Assembly (NCBI RefSeq): GCF_001655055.1 | Contig: NZ_LXEW01000014.1 | Location: 1-64,000, forward strand | Reading direction: 5' to 3' | Source of the DNA: Providencia heimbachae ATCC 35613 | GTDB lineage: Bacteria; Pseudomonadota; Gammaproteobacteria; Enterobacterales; Enterobacteriaceae | Length of the DNA stretch: 64,000 nt | In this document: positions 38,565-47,200 of the stretch, in pieces | Layout of the letters: every line of letters starts with the position of its first letter | Position numbering within the stretch: the stretch's first letter is position 1 | Position numbers and translations under genes: made by a program | Notes under the pieces: model-generated | The model's input: the letters and a program-made list of their open reading frames with translations, nothing else | The model's database searches: none | What the model was told of the DNA's origin: nothing

Positions 38565-38924
38565 TCATTCATTCTGGTATTTTTGCTGTAGCATGGATTG
38601 AAGCTTCTTAGGATCATTCATCCATGCGGTTGAATTCGGGCACCCTGCCCCTGTTGGGTTAATATCACAGGGGCGTATCTGATTGAAAATAGACTTTTCG
38701 TCGGCATCTCGCTGTGCCAATAAATCTTGGTAGCTACGATCCTTTTCGGCAATTTTCTTTTTTGGATCAAATTTAAACTTTTGTTCCGTTTGTAATTTTT
38801 TAATGCCTTGGTAGTTTTCATCATATAAACGATCAATGGGTGACTTTTCTTTAAATGACAAGTCGATGGCAAAGCCGAAAGAAGAGAAACTAAGAAAAAA
38901 GAGAAAAATAACCTGCTTAAACAT
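38565..38924 (-). CDS. Hypothetical secreted small protein
   Basis: A 119-residue protein with a signal peptide (hydrophobic VIFLFFLSFSSFGFA, cleavage probably after residue 19). The mature part is charged and lysine-rich, with a C-terminal region holding two cysteines (RPCDINPTGAGCPN) likely to form a disulfide. I chose the ATG at 38924 since the signal peptide begins there and GGGA lies upstream. No family is recognised. Confidence 0.7.
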   Translation of the reverse strand: MFKQVIFLFFLSFSSFGFAIDLSFKEKSPIDRLYDENYQGIKKLQTEQKFKFDPKKKIAEKDRSYQDLLAQRDADEKSIFNQIRPCDINPTGAGCPNSTAWMNDPKKLQSMLQQKYQNE

Positions 38925-39181
38925 ATGGATATCCCGGATAGACACATAATGTTACATTATATGTATCCACTACTCCATCAGCACATAATATCTATTTTAA
39001 ATTTTAAATTTATTTGTTATTCAATAGATTAGAAAGCATTAATTATAAAATCAATTGATTGAATTGCTATAATTACCATAGTGACCATTTTATACAAAAT
39101 CACTTTTTTCATTCAACTGGATCAATAGGCCACTAATAAACCGATGAGTAATCGTTATATTCACAGTTATTTAGCGCGAAC

Positions 39182-39970
39182 TTATTGGTCATAATGATGA
39201 TATCCCATCTTTTCAGAGATGATTCGGCCGGCGTTTTTTAACAATTCCACATAATAATCAATCTTTAACTCATCAAAGCGGATTGTTGGAAATGAAATAG
39301 ATAACCCTGCAATAACATGACCTAAACGATCATAAACAGGTACTGCGATACAGCGTAACCCTAACTCCTGCTCTTCCCTATCCTGTGCATAATGTAATTC
39401 ACGTACCGTGGCTAATTCCGCCCGTAATTGGTCAATATTTAATAATGTGGTATCGGTTTTTTTATCGAATGATTCATCTTTTAGCGCATGGCGAATCGCA
39501 TCTTCACTTTGCCATGCCAACAATATTTTGCCAATCGCCGTGCAATATAAGGGGTTACGTCGACCAACTCGTGAATACATACGCAAATTATAACTTGAGT
39601 CTATTTTATGAATATAAATGATTGCATTTTCATCTAAAGCGCCAAGGTGCACGGCTTCTTGCGTTATTTGCCCAATATGGCGCATCTGTTTGTCTGCTAG
39701 CTCAATTAAATCAACATATTCTAACGATTTAGCCCCCAGCTCGAATAATTTTAAGGTTAAAGAATATTTATCCGCTTCCCCCTCTTGTTCTACATAACCA
39801 AGTTGCTTCATGGTTTGCAGGAAACGGAATGTGGTGGCTTTTGACATAAATAAACGTTGGGATAGTTCAGATACACCAATTTCCTTTTGCTCACCAAGCG
39901 CACTGAGAATACTAAATACTTTGACCACCGCAGATACGGCATCCGTTTGATTCGTCTTATCCATTGTCAT
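39182..39970 (-). CDS. kdgR: KdgR, IclR-family repressor of pectin/KDG catabolism
   Basis: A 262-residue IclR-type regulator whose effector is 2-keto-3-deoxygluconate. The N-terminal winged helix (SVLKVF-like AVVKVFSILSALGEQKEIG, then MSKATTFRFLQTMKQLGYV) and the block YIHKIDSSYNLRMYSRVGRRNPLY match E. coli KdgR closely. GAGAT precedes the ATG. Divergent from kdgK-eda, with a KdgR-type operator between them, so local control is likely. Confidence 0.93.
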   Translation of the reverse strand: MTMDKTNQTDAVSAVVKVFSILSALGEQKEIGVSELSQRLFMSKATTFRFLQTMKQLGYVEQEGEADKYSLTLKLFELGAKSLEYVDLIELADKQMRHIGQITQEAVHLGALDENAIIYIHKIDSSYNLRMYSRVGRRNPLYCTAIGKILLAWQSEDAIRHALKDESFDKKTDTTLLNIDQLRAELATVRELHYAQDREEQELGLRCIAVPVYDRLGHVIAGLSISFPTIRFDELKIDYYVELLKNAGRIISEKMGYHHYDQ

Positions 39971-40086
39971 TGGTTTATCTCATATTTATAACAATTTTTA
40001 TTATACAGTTTCGACATCTATTTTATGCCATTTGTCATAGCATAATTGTCCCTCCCCACAAAAACAAGAACGACGATTCAATATTT

Positions 40087-40106
40087 TTAAAACGGCGTTT
40101 CATTTT
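40087..40106. promoter_or_regulatory. KdgR operator ahead of kdgK
   Basis: The sequence AAAACGGCGTTTCATTTT fits the known KdgR box (AATRAAAC..GTTTYATT). It lies about 70-90 bases before kdgK and about 120 bases before kdgR, so it probably represses kdgK-eda. Confidence 0.75.
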
Positions 40107-40177
40107 AATTGAACTTCTCTGAAAAGTACGCTTTAATAGTTTTCATTAGATTCGTCACAGATAGGTAGGTAATGATA

Positions 40178-41110
40178 ATGGACACACATCAGCAAATAGC
40201 CGTTATCGGCGAATGCATGGTCGAATTGCAAAAATCAGGGGAGCTGTATAAGCAAACCTTCGGTGGCGATACCCTGAATACCGCACTGTATCTATCACGT
40301 TTAACCAAAACGCAAGGCGTTACCACCCGTTATCTTACCGGATTGGGACAAGACCCATTCAGCCAACAAATGCTATCGAGCTGGCAACAAGAAGGCATCA
40401 ACACAGAAAATGTGTTTATTTCTGATAAGCATTTGCCCGGCATGTACTTAATTGAAACTTCTGCGGATGGTGAGCGTCGTTTTTTCTATTGGCGAGATAA
40501 TGCTGCGGCAAAATTTTGGCTCACTGAAGACAGCAAAGCGCAAACACAGCAACTGCTTAATTCTCAGCAATTCATTTATTTAAGTGGTATCAGTTTAGCC
40601 ATTCTGCCTGATGTTGCTCGTCAATTGCTGTTTGCTATTTTGCAGCAAGCCAAGCAACACGGCGCAAAAATTATCTTTGATAATAATTATCGCCCTGCGC
40701 TTTGGCCATCAAAAGACGCGACTAAACTGGCTTATCAACAAATATTGAACCTAACCGATATTGCCTTTCTAACCTTTGATGATGAGCAACTGCTGTATGG
40801 CGATACCCAAGAAGCACAGTCAATCGCTCGAGCACAGCAATGTGGCGTCAAAGAGATTGTAATAAAACGCGGGGCTGATGCCTGTTTTGTGGTTATCGAC
40901 CAACAAAAAATCGAAGTCCCTGCCAATAAAATTAATCATGTTGTTGATACCACCGCCGCAGGGGATTCATTTAGCGCGGGTTATCTTGCAAGCCGTATTG
41001 TAGGTGGCTCGCCTATCGAAGCCGCAAAAATGGGTCATTTATTAGCTGGAACCGTCATCCAACACCGGGGAGCGATTATTCCAACTGAAGCGATGCCTGT
41101 CATTGATTAA
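40178..41110 (+). CDS. kdgK: 2-keto-3-deoxygluconate kinase
   Basis: Phosphorylates KDG to KDPG, feeding the Entner-Doudoroff aldolase. The 310-residue PfkB-family sugar kinase has the N-terminal IAVIGECMVELQKSG, FGGDTLNTALYLSRL near residue 30, and the catalytic anion-hole block DTTAAGDSFSAGYLASR near 265. The ATG at 40178 has AGGTAATG upstream; an ATG at 40172 is an alternative. Followed after 49 bases by eda. Confidence 0.93.
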   Translation: MDTHQQIAVIGECMVELQKSGELYKQTFGGDTLNTALYLSRLTKTQGVTTRYLTGLGQDPFSQQMLSSWQQEGINTENVFISDKHLPGMYLIETSADGERRFFYWRDNAAAKFWLTEDSKAQTQQLLNSQQFIYLSGISLAILPDVARQLLFAILQQAKQHGAKIIFDNNYRPALWPSKDATKLAYQQILNLTDIAFLTFDDEQLLYGDTQEAQSIARAQQCGVKEIVIKRGADACFVVIDQQKIEVPANKINHVVDTTAAGDSFSAGYLASRIVGGSPIEAAKMGHLLAGTVIQHRGAIIPTEAMPVID

Positions 41111-41112
41111 AG

Positions 41113-41141
41113 TGGCCGTAATTTGAAAGATGACGGGTATA
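41113..41141 (+). repeat. Solo ERIC right-end remnant in the eda leader
   Basis: 'GTAATTTGAAAGATGACGGGTATA' matches the ERIC right arm. No left half is present. It ends 19 bases before the eda start codon, within the kdgK-eda intercistronic space. Confidence 0.75.
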
Positions 41142-41159
41142 AATTAAAAAGGTTAAATA

Positions 41160-41777
41160 ATGAATACACTCTTAGAAAAAATTAAACGTCTCAAAGTTGT
41201 TCCTGTGATCACCATTAATGATGCCGCACATGGAGCACCATTAGCCAAGGTGTTGATGGAAAATGGTTTACCTTGCGCCGAAGTGACTTTTCGTACACCG
41301 GCTGCGGTACAAGCAATTAAGAACATGCGTGCCGCTTACCCGGATCTTTTGATTGCCGCGGGTACGGTATTAACCACCCAACAAGTGGATCAAGCGATTG
41401 ATGCAGGCGTTGATTTTATTGTCAGCCCGGGCTTCAACCCAAAAATTGTGACTTATTGCCAACAAAAAAATGTGATCATCATTCCGGGTGTCAATAGCCC
41501 AAGTTTGGTTGAGCAAGCCCTTGAATTTAATCTCACCACATTAAAATTCTTCCCCGCCGAAGCCTCTGGCGGTACCGCAATGCTTAAAGCATTAAGCGCC
41601 GTTTATCCGGTGAAATTTATGCCAACCGGCGGTATTGGCCTGAACAATATTGCACAGTACACCGCATTACCCTCAGTATTAGTGTGTGGGGGCTCATGGA
41701 TGGTACCAAACTCACTGATCGACAGTGAAAATTGGGATGAGCTCGCCAAATTAGTCGCCGAAGCCGCCAATATTTAA
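41160..41777 (+). CDS. eda: KDPG/KHG aldolase
   Basis: Splits 2-keto-3-deoxy-6-phosphogluconate into pyruvate and glyceraldehyde 3-phosphate. The 205-residue TIM barrel has catalytic Glu41 in AEVTFRTP, the phosphate-site blocks AAGTVLT and PTGGIGLNN, and Schiff-base Lys129 in TLKFFPAEASGG. AAGG precedes the ATG. Coupled with kdgK and probably controlled by KdgR. edd is not adjacent, so the local role is KDG (pectin or uronate) use. Confidence 0.94.
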   Translation: MNTLLEKIKRLKVVPVITINDAAHGAPLAKVLMENGLPCAEVTFRTPAAVQAIKNMRAAYPDLLIAAGTVLTTQQVDQAIDAGVDFIVSPGFNPKIVTYCQQKNVIIIPGVNSPSLVEQALEFNLTTLKFFPAEASGGTAMLKALSAVYPVKFMPTGGIGLNNIAQYTALPSVLVCGGSWMVPNSLIDSENWDELAKLVAEAANI

Positions 41778-41801
41778 TTAATATCGCGTTGTTGTCTTTT
41801 G

Positions 41802-41834
41802 ATCCTCATGTCCGATTGGCATGGGGATTTTTTG
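41802..41834 (+). terminator. Terminator after eda
   Basis: Stem ATCCTCATG / CATGGGGAT (one mismatch) followed by six T residues, 25 bases after the eda stop. Confidence 0.75.
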
Positions 41835-41958
41835 TTGGTGGATAAAATCTATTTATTACTATTTCGCTTAATTAATCACAACCTTAAACAAAAAACAGGC
41901 AAATTTCATCATTTCGAGCTAAACCTATAGAAGTATCTTTTTTTATCGAGGCTGCTCT

Positions 41959-42405
41959 ATGGATGCGATAGCTAATAGTCTTACTTATCATGTTAATCAC
42001 GCGATTTCGGTTGACGATTTTGTCACGCTTATTCGGCAATCACCGTTAAATGCGACAGTACAAACCGATAATGTGGTTCAATTAGAGAATATGCTGAACA
42101 ATGCGGATTTATTGATTAGTGCATGGGATGAAACACAGGTGGTTGGTTTTGTACGAGCGATCACCGATTTTAGTTCTTGTTGTTATATCGCCGAATTAGC
42201 GATAGCCGCAAACTATCGTCAACATGGTATCGACCGCCAGCTTATGCGCATGGCCGCTGAAGAACTCCCCTCTGAATGCCAAATTTTATTTTTCGCCTCC
42301 GATAGCAATCTAACTGAATATTTAAAGCTGGGCTTCACTCAATCCCCCCGAGCATGGCACACCACTGCCCAAAACTATTTATCAAAATCCGCAGATGGGG
42401 TTTGA
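41959..42405 (+). CDS. GNAT-family N-acetyltransferase
   Basis: A 148-residue GNAT-fold protein. Motif A is visible as YIAELAIAANYRQHGIDRQLM (acetyl-CoA loop, with RQHGID in place of the usual RGxGIG, so CoA binding may be weakened). Motif B is LFFASDSNLTEYLKLGF. GAGG precedes the ATG. The substrate is unknown and it has no operon partner. It lies where fliZ often follows fliA in relatives but faces the opposite way. Confidence 0.8.
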   Translation: MDAIANSLTYHVNHAISVDDFVTLIRQSPLNATVQTDNVVQLENMLNNADLLISAWDETQVVGFVRAITDFSSCCYIAELAIAANYRQHGIDRQLMRMAAEELPSECQILFFASDSNLTEYLKLGFTQSPRAWHTTAQNYLSKSADGV

Positions 42406-42490
42406 TATTCATAGGATGAAGCAGCTAATGCAATTGGAAGAAAGAGTGAGAGAGAAATACTTTTTGTTTTTGTCTTGCTTGCGCCAATGT

Positions 42491-42517
42491 GATGGTTTTG
42501 ATGGTTTTGATGGTTTT
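42491..42517 (+). repeat. Short tandem repeat (GATGGTTTT x3)
   Basis: Three perfect 9-base units followed by a degenerate GATGTTGTT. It lies between the GNAT gene and the ERIC element and is not inside a likely coding frame. Confidence 0.85.
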
Positions 42518-42611
42518 GATGTTGTTAAATTAAAATCCATCACGGAGATAACCTAAATAATTGGCATTGTGGCGCACATCAAATTTATTTTTGTACCCTT
42601 TACGTCAATGT

Positions 42612-42738
42612 GATGCTCTAAATAATTCGTATTGTGGGTAGAAGACCAGAGAGGATATCTTGGGAAGCATACATAAGTATGTGACCCAAGTAGCCGAGCG
42701 CAGTCGACACCCCCACAATGCGAAGTATGACGAGCATC
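42612..42738 (+). repeat. Full-length ERIC element (127 bp) touching the fliA stop
   Basis: Exactly 127 bases with terminal repeats GATGCTC / GAGCATC and the CATACATAAGTATGTGAC centre. Its last base is part of the fliA TAG stop codon, so the element inserted at, or defines, the gene end. The rest of the gap 42406-42611 holds only the 9-base repeat. Confidence 0.92.
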
Positions 42739-43451
42739 TATTTAAGGCGGCCGCGCAGACGCTTAATAGCCTGACTATGCAACTGACTCACCCTCGACTC
42801 CCCCACATCCAGCACCGCGCCTATCTCCTTCAGATTCAGCTCTTCCTGATAATATAGCATCAGCACCATTTTCTCGCGATCGGGCAGCTGCTCTATCGCC
42901 CCCATCACTTGCGCCCGCAAACTTGAGTCCATCAACAAATTTAGCGGATTGCCGCCATCGTCTTCATCCATGGACGGTTCACAGCTTTCCCCATGAATTT
43001 CGTGCCACTCATCATAGGAAAACAGTTGACTATTATTGGTGTCGAGCAAGGCTTGGCGATACTCTGAAAGCTCAATATCCAGTGCTTTGGCAATTTCCGG
43101 CTCGCTGGCGCTGCGACCAAGGGATTGTTCCAAAACCCCTATCGCTTTGGTCATTTCTCGGGCTTGGCGACGCACACTACGTGGCGCCCAGTCACGGCTG
43201 CGCAGTTCATCGAGCATCGAACCGCGAATACGTTGTACCGCATAAGTGGCGAACGAAGCCCCTTGGGTAACATCGAAACGTTCCAATGCATGCAGTAAAC
43301 CAATGCCACCCGCTTGGATTAGGTCGTCGATATCGACACTCGCGGGCAATCTGACTTGCAGTTTTAGGGCTTCATGGCGTATTAGAGGGTAATAACGCTC
43401 CCATAGGCTATTTTTATTAATGACACCTTCGGCAGTATACAAATCACTCAC
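42738..43451 (-). CDS. fliA: Flagellar sigma factor 28
   Basis: A 237-residue RNA polymerase sigma factor for late flagellar genes. Region 2 is LPASVDIDDLIQAGGIGLLHALERF and TYAVQRIRGSMLDELRSRDW. Region 4 is LPDREKMVLMLYYQEELNLKEIGAVLDVGESRVSQLHSQ. The preferred start is the GTG at 43451, which gives a protein beginning VSDLYTAEGV like E. coli FliA, with GGGTGA upstream. A GTG at 43463 is possible. No fliZ follows; an ERIC abuts the stop codon. Confidence 0.93.
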   Translation of the reverse strand: MSDLYTAEGVINKNSLWERYYPLIRHEALKLQVRLPASVDIDDLIQAGGIGLLHALERFDVTQGASFATYAVQRIRGSMLDELRSRDWAPRSVRRQAREMTKAIGVLEQSLGRSASEPEIAKALDIELSEYRQALLDTNNSQLFSYDEWHEIHGESCEPSMDEDDGGNPLNLLMDSSLRAQVMGAIEQLPDREKMVLMLYYQEELNLKEIGAVLDVGESRVSQLHSQAIKRLRGRLK

Positions 43452-43717
43452 AACCTGAATCACCCATTAACTTTTACGAAAGGTAGTTATTATCTGTGCT
43501 AGATATGATTTCAATCCGTAGAGTAAGGCCACAAATATGGCTTTATTTACCCTATCCTAAATAGGTTAAATTTGAATGATTGCAAGGTTAACGGTTGTTT
43601 TAAATGAATTTATGGTGGGATTTACTGATGGTACATGTAGCGGGAGTTATTTTAATAAAAGATAATTTTAGTATTTTTTAGCTTTTAGTTTTTAATTTTT
43701 TCAAAATGCTTAACCGC

Positions 43718-43838
43718 GCCCTAGATAGTTTGTGCTACAGGTAGGCGACGAAGGAGGTTATCCCGATGAGCGTACAAGGGTACGTGATTCGGGTGACCGA
43801 CTGAAGGCAACACCCCTGTAGTGCAAAATATGACGGGC
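43718..43838 (+). repeat. Diverged ERIC element
   Basis: About 121 bases with terminal repeats GCCC / GGGC, inner arms CTACAGG / CCTGTAG and a diverged palindrome GAGCGTACAAGGGTACGTGA. It lies between the fliC terminator and fliA. Confidence 0.85.
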
Positions 43839-43842
43839 AAAG

Positions 43843-43866
43843 AAAAGGCCAGCAAGCTGGCCTTTT
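43843..43866 (-). terminator. fliC terminator
   Basis: A perfect 11-base stem AAAAGGCCAGC / GCTGGCCTTTT with a 2-base loop 20 bases beyond the fliC stop; the minus strand continues TTTTCTTTG. Confidence 0.85.
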
Positions 43867-43886
43867 CTATCATCATCCAATACGAA

Positions 43887-45011
43887 TTAACGTAACAGGC
43901 TCATAACACCATTAGGAATTTGGTTAGCTTGCGCTAACACAGCAGTACCCGCTTGTTGCAGGATCTGACCACGGCTCATGTTAGAAACTTCTGTTGCAAA
44001 GTCAGCATCTTCGATACGGCTACGTGCTGCACTCAGGTTGTTAACAGAGTTGTTCAGGTTATTGATAGTAGATTGGAAACGGTTTTGAATCGCACCTAAA
44101 TCTGAACGGAAACTATCAACTTGTGCTAATGCTTTGTCTAATGCATCTAAAGGCAAGTCAGTTATTTTTGCCGGCATATCGGTACCACCCTCTACTGTAC
44201 CGTCCTCTTTAATTGTAGCACCATTTTTATAAGTTGTAGTCCCATCTGCAGCAACTGTTTTTACAACAAACTTACCATCATCAACAGAACCATCTGCTTT
44301 CATTTGCTGGTAAACCGTTTGGCCTGAAACGGCTTTAATTTCTACATCACCTTTAAAAGCATCTTTGCCCTCAACACCAGGAGTAGTAACATTGCCACCG
44401 GCGTCCTTAACCTCTTCTACTTTATCTACCTTTGGAGTATCTACTGTAATTTTAGTTACTTTAGCGCCGATAGTTGAATGCGTTGTTAAATTAAATTCAT
44501 TCAAACCTAAAGTTTCGCGATCAATTTTTTTCAAGCCAATATTGATTTTCTCGCCATCATTAGCACCAACTTGAACCGCTAAAGAAGTATCTTTGCTCAG
44601 CACTTTAACACCGTTAAACTGAGTTTCTTCAGAGATACGATTAATCTCATCCATACGTTGTTTAACTTCAGCTTGGATAGATTTAGTATCTGATTCAGAG
44701 TTAGAACCGCTTTGTGCTTGAACAGTCAGTTCACGAATACGTTGTAAGTTATCGTTGATTTCGTTAACCGCGCCTTCTGCTGTTTGCGCGATAGAGATAC
44801 CGTCGTTAGCGTTACGTGCCGCTTGAGTTAAACCTTTAACGTTTGCAGTGAAACGGTTAGCGATTGCTTGGCCCGCAGCGTCATCTTTTGCGCTGTTGAT
44901 ACGTGAACCAGAAGACAAACGCTCAATGGCAGTACCTAGTACGCCTTGTGAACGGTTTAAGTTGTTCTGAGTAGTCAGAGACAGAATGTTAGTATTAATG
45001 ACTTGAGCCAT
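43887..45011 (-). CDS. fliC: Flagellin
   Basis: A 374-residue filament subunit. The conserved N-terminal D0/D1 region begins [22 protein letters not shown] and includes [25 protein letters not shown]. The C-terminal D1/D0 region ends with the usual SLLR. The central part (about 185-290), rich in Lys, Asp, Val and Gly, is the variable surface domain and has no recognisable fold. I chose the ATG at 45011 (AAGGATC upstream). Transcribed alone from a sigma-28 promoter. Confidence 0.95.
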   Translation of the reverse strand: MAQVINTNILSLTTQNNLNRSQGVLGTAIERLSSGSRINSAKDDAAGQAIANRFTANVKGLTQAARNANDGISIAQTAEGAVNEINDNLQRIRELTVQAQSGSNSESDTKSIQAEVKQRMDEINRISEETQFNGVKVLSKDTSLAVQVGANDGEKINIGLKKIDRETLGLNEFNLTTHSTIGAKVTKITVDTPKVDKVEEVKDAGGNVTTPGVEGKDAFKGDVEIKAVSGQTVYQQMKADGSVDDGKFVVKTVAADGTTTYKNGATIKEDGTVEGGTDMPAKITDLPLDALDKALAQVDSFRSDLGAIQNRFQSTINNLNNSVNNLSAARSRIEDADFATEVSNMSRGQILQQAGTAVLAQANQIPNGVMSLLR

Positions 45012-45085
45012 GATGTGATCCTTATTATTCAAATTAATGCGTTAAGCCAAAATGCTTAACTTGATGAATTTCGTCAGCAACTAGA

Positions 45086-45112
45086 TTATCGGCTGCAATA
45101 AAAACCCCTTTA
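45086..45112 (-). promoter_or_regulatory. Sigma-28 promoter of fliC
   Basis: TAAA, 15 bases, GCCGATAA on the minus strand: an exact match to the enterobacterial sigma-28 consensus, about 75 bases before the fliC start codon. The cognate sigma factor FliA is encoded next door. Confidence 0.92.
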
Positions 45113-45292
45113 GGCTTTTTGATGAATATTTTTATTAGCAAAGAATAAAACGGCGCTGCAATCAGCTTTTTAGCGAATTAATTTTTTATAAATGCTTCAA
45201 TTTTTATTCATTTTATTATTATTTATTCCCAATAAAGATAATTACCTCTGTTTACCTCCGCTTCTCCTCTCATCATATTTTTAAGAATAGTC

Positions 45293-45319
45293 TAAGATTT
45301 TCAGCCCACCCGCCGATAA
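45293..45319 (+). promoter_or_regulatory. Sigma-28 promoter of fliDST
   Basis: TAAG, 15 bases, GCCGATAA, 46 bases before the fliD start codon. It differs from the consensus at one -35 base. Divergent from the fliC promoter in the 354-base intergenic region, which is otherwise featureless and AT-rich. Confidence 0.9.
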
Positions 45320-45365
45320 AGATCGCAATAGAATTTATTTTCAAGGTTATATTCAGGAGTAATAC

Positions 45366-46796
45366 ATGGCAGGTATATCCACACTCGGTATCGGGGCTAA
45401 CTTAGATTTAAACGTCCAAATGGATCAACTTGAAGCGATGGAAAGACGTCGCCTTGACCCATTAACTGCACAAAAAGCCAGTTACGACGCGCAGATTAGC
45501 GCCTTTGGTAAAATGCAGTCATCCCTTGAAAAGCTGAAAAAAGCCGCCGAAGATTTAAAAAAATACGGCGATATCAGCACCACTAAAGTCACTGGTGAAT
45601 ATAAAGCCTTTGATGTCAAAACCGATGGTAAAGCGGTTGCCGGTGTCCATGATGTAACCGTTGAGCGCCTAGCAAAAGCGCAAACCATTGCCACCAAAGG
45701 GCAAAAAGACAATAAAGAATTACTGGGTAACGGTGCCGCAGAACGTACCATTACCATTACACAGCCTTCACAGAAAGAAAATAAAGATAAGATTGTTATC
45801 AAGTTAGATAACGAACACACCTCTTTAATTGAAATTGCTGATGCCATCAATAAAACCGATAAAGGTGTTTCTGCTTCGGTGATTAAAGATAAAGACAATG
45901 TGTATCACTTGGTGGTTACCTCTAAAAAAGAAGGCACAGAAAACCGCATTAGCATCAATGTCGAAGGTGACGACAAGCTCGCGGATATCCTCAATGTTGA
46001 CTCCGTGATGGATGATAAAGGTAATGTTACCTTAGCCAACACCACGGGTATGGAACAAAAAGTTCCACCACAAACCGCCTTGCTTGAAATCGATGGTTTT
46101 CAGTTAGAATCACAAACCAATGAGGCCAAAGATTTATTTCCCGGTTTAACGCTGACGTTAAAAAAAGAGAGTGAAGATGGTAAAGCTGACCATTTAATCG
46201 TCTCAGAAGATATTGAACCGGCTAAAGCAAAAATCAAAGCGTGGGTAGATGCTTACAATGAGTTTCAAACCCTTGCCACCGAGTTAACCAAATATACCCC
46301 AACAGAAAAAGGTACTGCGCCAGATAAAAGTAATGGCCCGTTAATTGGTGATTCCACCTTACGGTCAATTCAAAGCCAGTTGCGTACCCAAGTTCGGACA
46401 ACCCAAGACAGTGGTGAGTTAAACCTACTGAATAAAATGGGTATCAAGCAAAAGCTAGACGGTACATTAGAGATTGAAGATAAAAAGCTGGATAAGGCGT
46501 TAAAAGAAAACCCTTCCAGTGTGAAAGTATTTTTTGCCGGTGACGGCAAAGAGACAGGTCTTGGTACACAAAACTTTAATTTTTTAAAAGATACCTTAGA
46601 CAATAAAGAAGGCACACTGCATAACGCCACTGACGGTATCCAAAAGAAAAAGAAAAGTCTCGATAAGCGTATTGAACAAACCAATAAGCAAATCGAAAAC
46701 ACCATGGAGCAACACCGTCGTCAATTCCAAAACCTCGACAAAATGATGAGCTCACTCAATAGCACCAGTAATTCATTAGGCAGACTTTTAGGCTAA
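45366..46796 (+). CDS. fliD: Flagellar filament cap (hook-associated protein 2)
   Basis: A 476-residue cap protein that folds flagellin at the filament tip. It begins ISTLGIGANLDLNVQMDQLEAME. The N-terminal coiled coil, central lysine-rich domains and C-terminal coiled coil (about 420-470, KSLDKRIEQTNKQIENTMEQHRRQF) fit the family. It is secreted by the flagellar export apparatus. AGGAG precedes the ATG. First gene of fliDST. Confidence 0.93.
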   Translation: MAGISTLGIGANLDLNVQMDQLEAMERRRLDPLTAQKASYDAQISAFGKMQSSLEKLKKAAEDLKKYGDISTTKVTGEYKAFDVKTDGKAVAGVHDVTVERLAKAQTIATKGQKDNKELLGNGAAERTITITQPSQKENKDKIVIKLDNEHTSLIEIADAINKTDKGVSASVIKDKDNVYHLVVTSKKEGTENRISINVEGDDKLADILNVDSVMDDKGNVTLANTTGMEQKVPPQTALLEIDGFQLESQTNEAKDLFPGLTLTLKKESEDGKADHLIVSEDIEPAKAKIKAWVDAYNEFQTLATELTKYTPTEKGTAPDKSNGPLIGDSTLRSIQSQLRTQVRTTQDSGELNLLNKMGIKQKLDGTLEIEDKKLDKALKENPSSVKVFFAGDGKETGLGTQNFNFLKDTLDNKEGTLHNATDGIQKKKKSLDKRIEQTNKQIENTMEQHRRQFQNLDKMMSSLNSTSNSLGRLLG

Positions 46797-46801
46797 TCAC
46801 T

Positions 46802-47200
46802 ATGTATCAGAGCAAGGCAAACCAAGCCTATCAACAGGTTAATTTAGAAAGTGAAATTACCAATGCAACCCCTTACCAACTGATTCAAATTCTGTTCAAA
46901 GGGGCATTAAGTGCCCTTAAACGGGGGGAGATTTTTATGGAACAAGGCAAGGTTGCTGAAAAAGGTAAAGAAATCTCAAAAGCTATCGATATCATTGACA
47001 CAGGCTTAAAACAATCGCTTAATTATGAGGCTGGCGGTGAACTTGCTGAGAATTTAGCAAGTTTATATGATTATATGACGATGCAATTGCTTCGCGCCAA
47101 TCTCGAAAACAACGTGGCTTATGTCCAGGAAGTTTACCAATTACTCTCCGATATCGCTTCTGCATGGCAGCAAATCGGTGCAAATGTGGATGAAAGATAA
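46802..47200 (+). CDS. fliS: Flagellin export chaperone
   Basis: A 132-residue four-helix chaperone that binds the flagellin C-terminus in the cytoplasm and prevents early polymerisation. Typical blocks are YQQVNLESEITNATPYQLIQILF near the start and LYDYMTMQLLRANLEN near residue 85. It starts 5 bases after fliD and its end overlaps fliT. Confidence 0.94.
   Translation: MYQSKANQAYQQVNLESEITNATPYQLIQILFKGALSALKRGEIFMEQGKVAEKGKEISKAIDIIDTGLKQSLNYEAGGELAENLASLYDYMTMQLLRANLENNVAYVQEVYQLLSDIASAWQQIGANVDER

Larger units (their letters stand above)
43452..43886. other. fliC-fliA intergenic region
   Basis: 435 bases holding the fliA promoter region (not resolved by eye; no sigma-28 match seen), an ERIC element and the fliC terminator. 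No gene. Confidence 0.65.

Noticed and set aside
45482-45898. Minus-strand 138-codon open frame
   Set aside because: Antisense to fliD with Ser/Leu-rich shadow composition and no ribosome-binding site of note.
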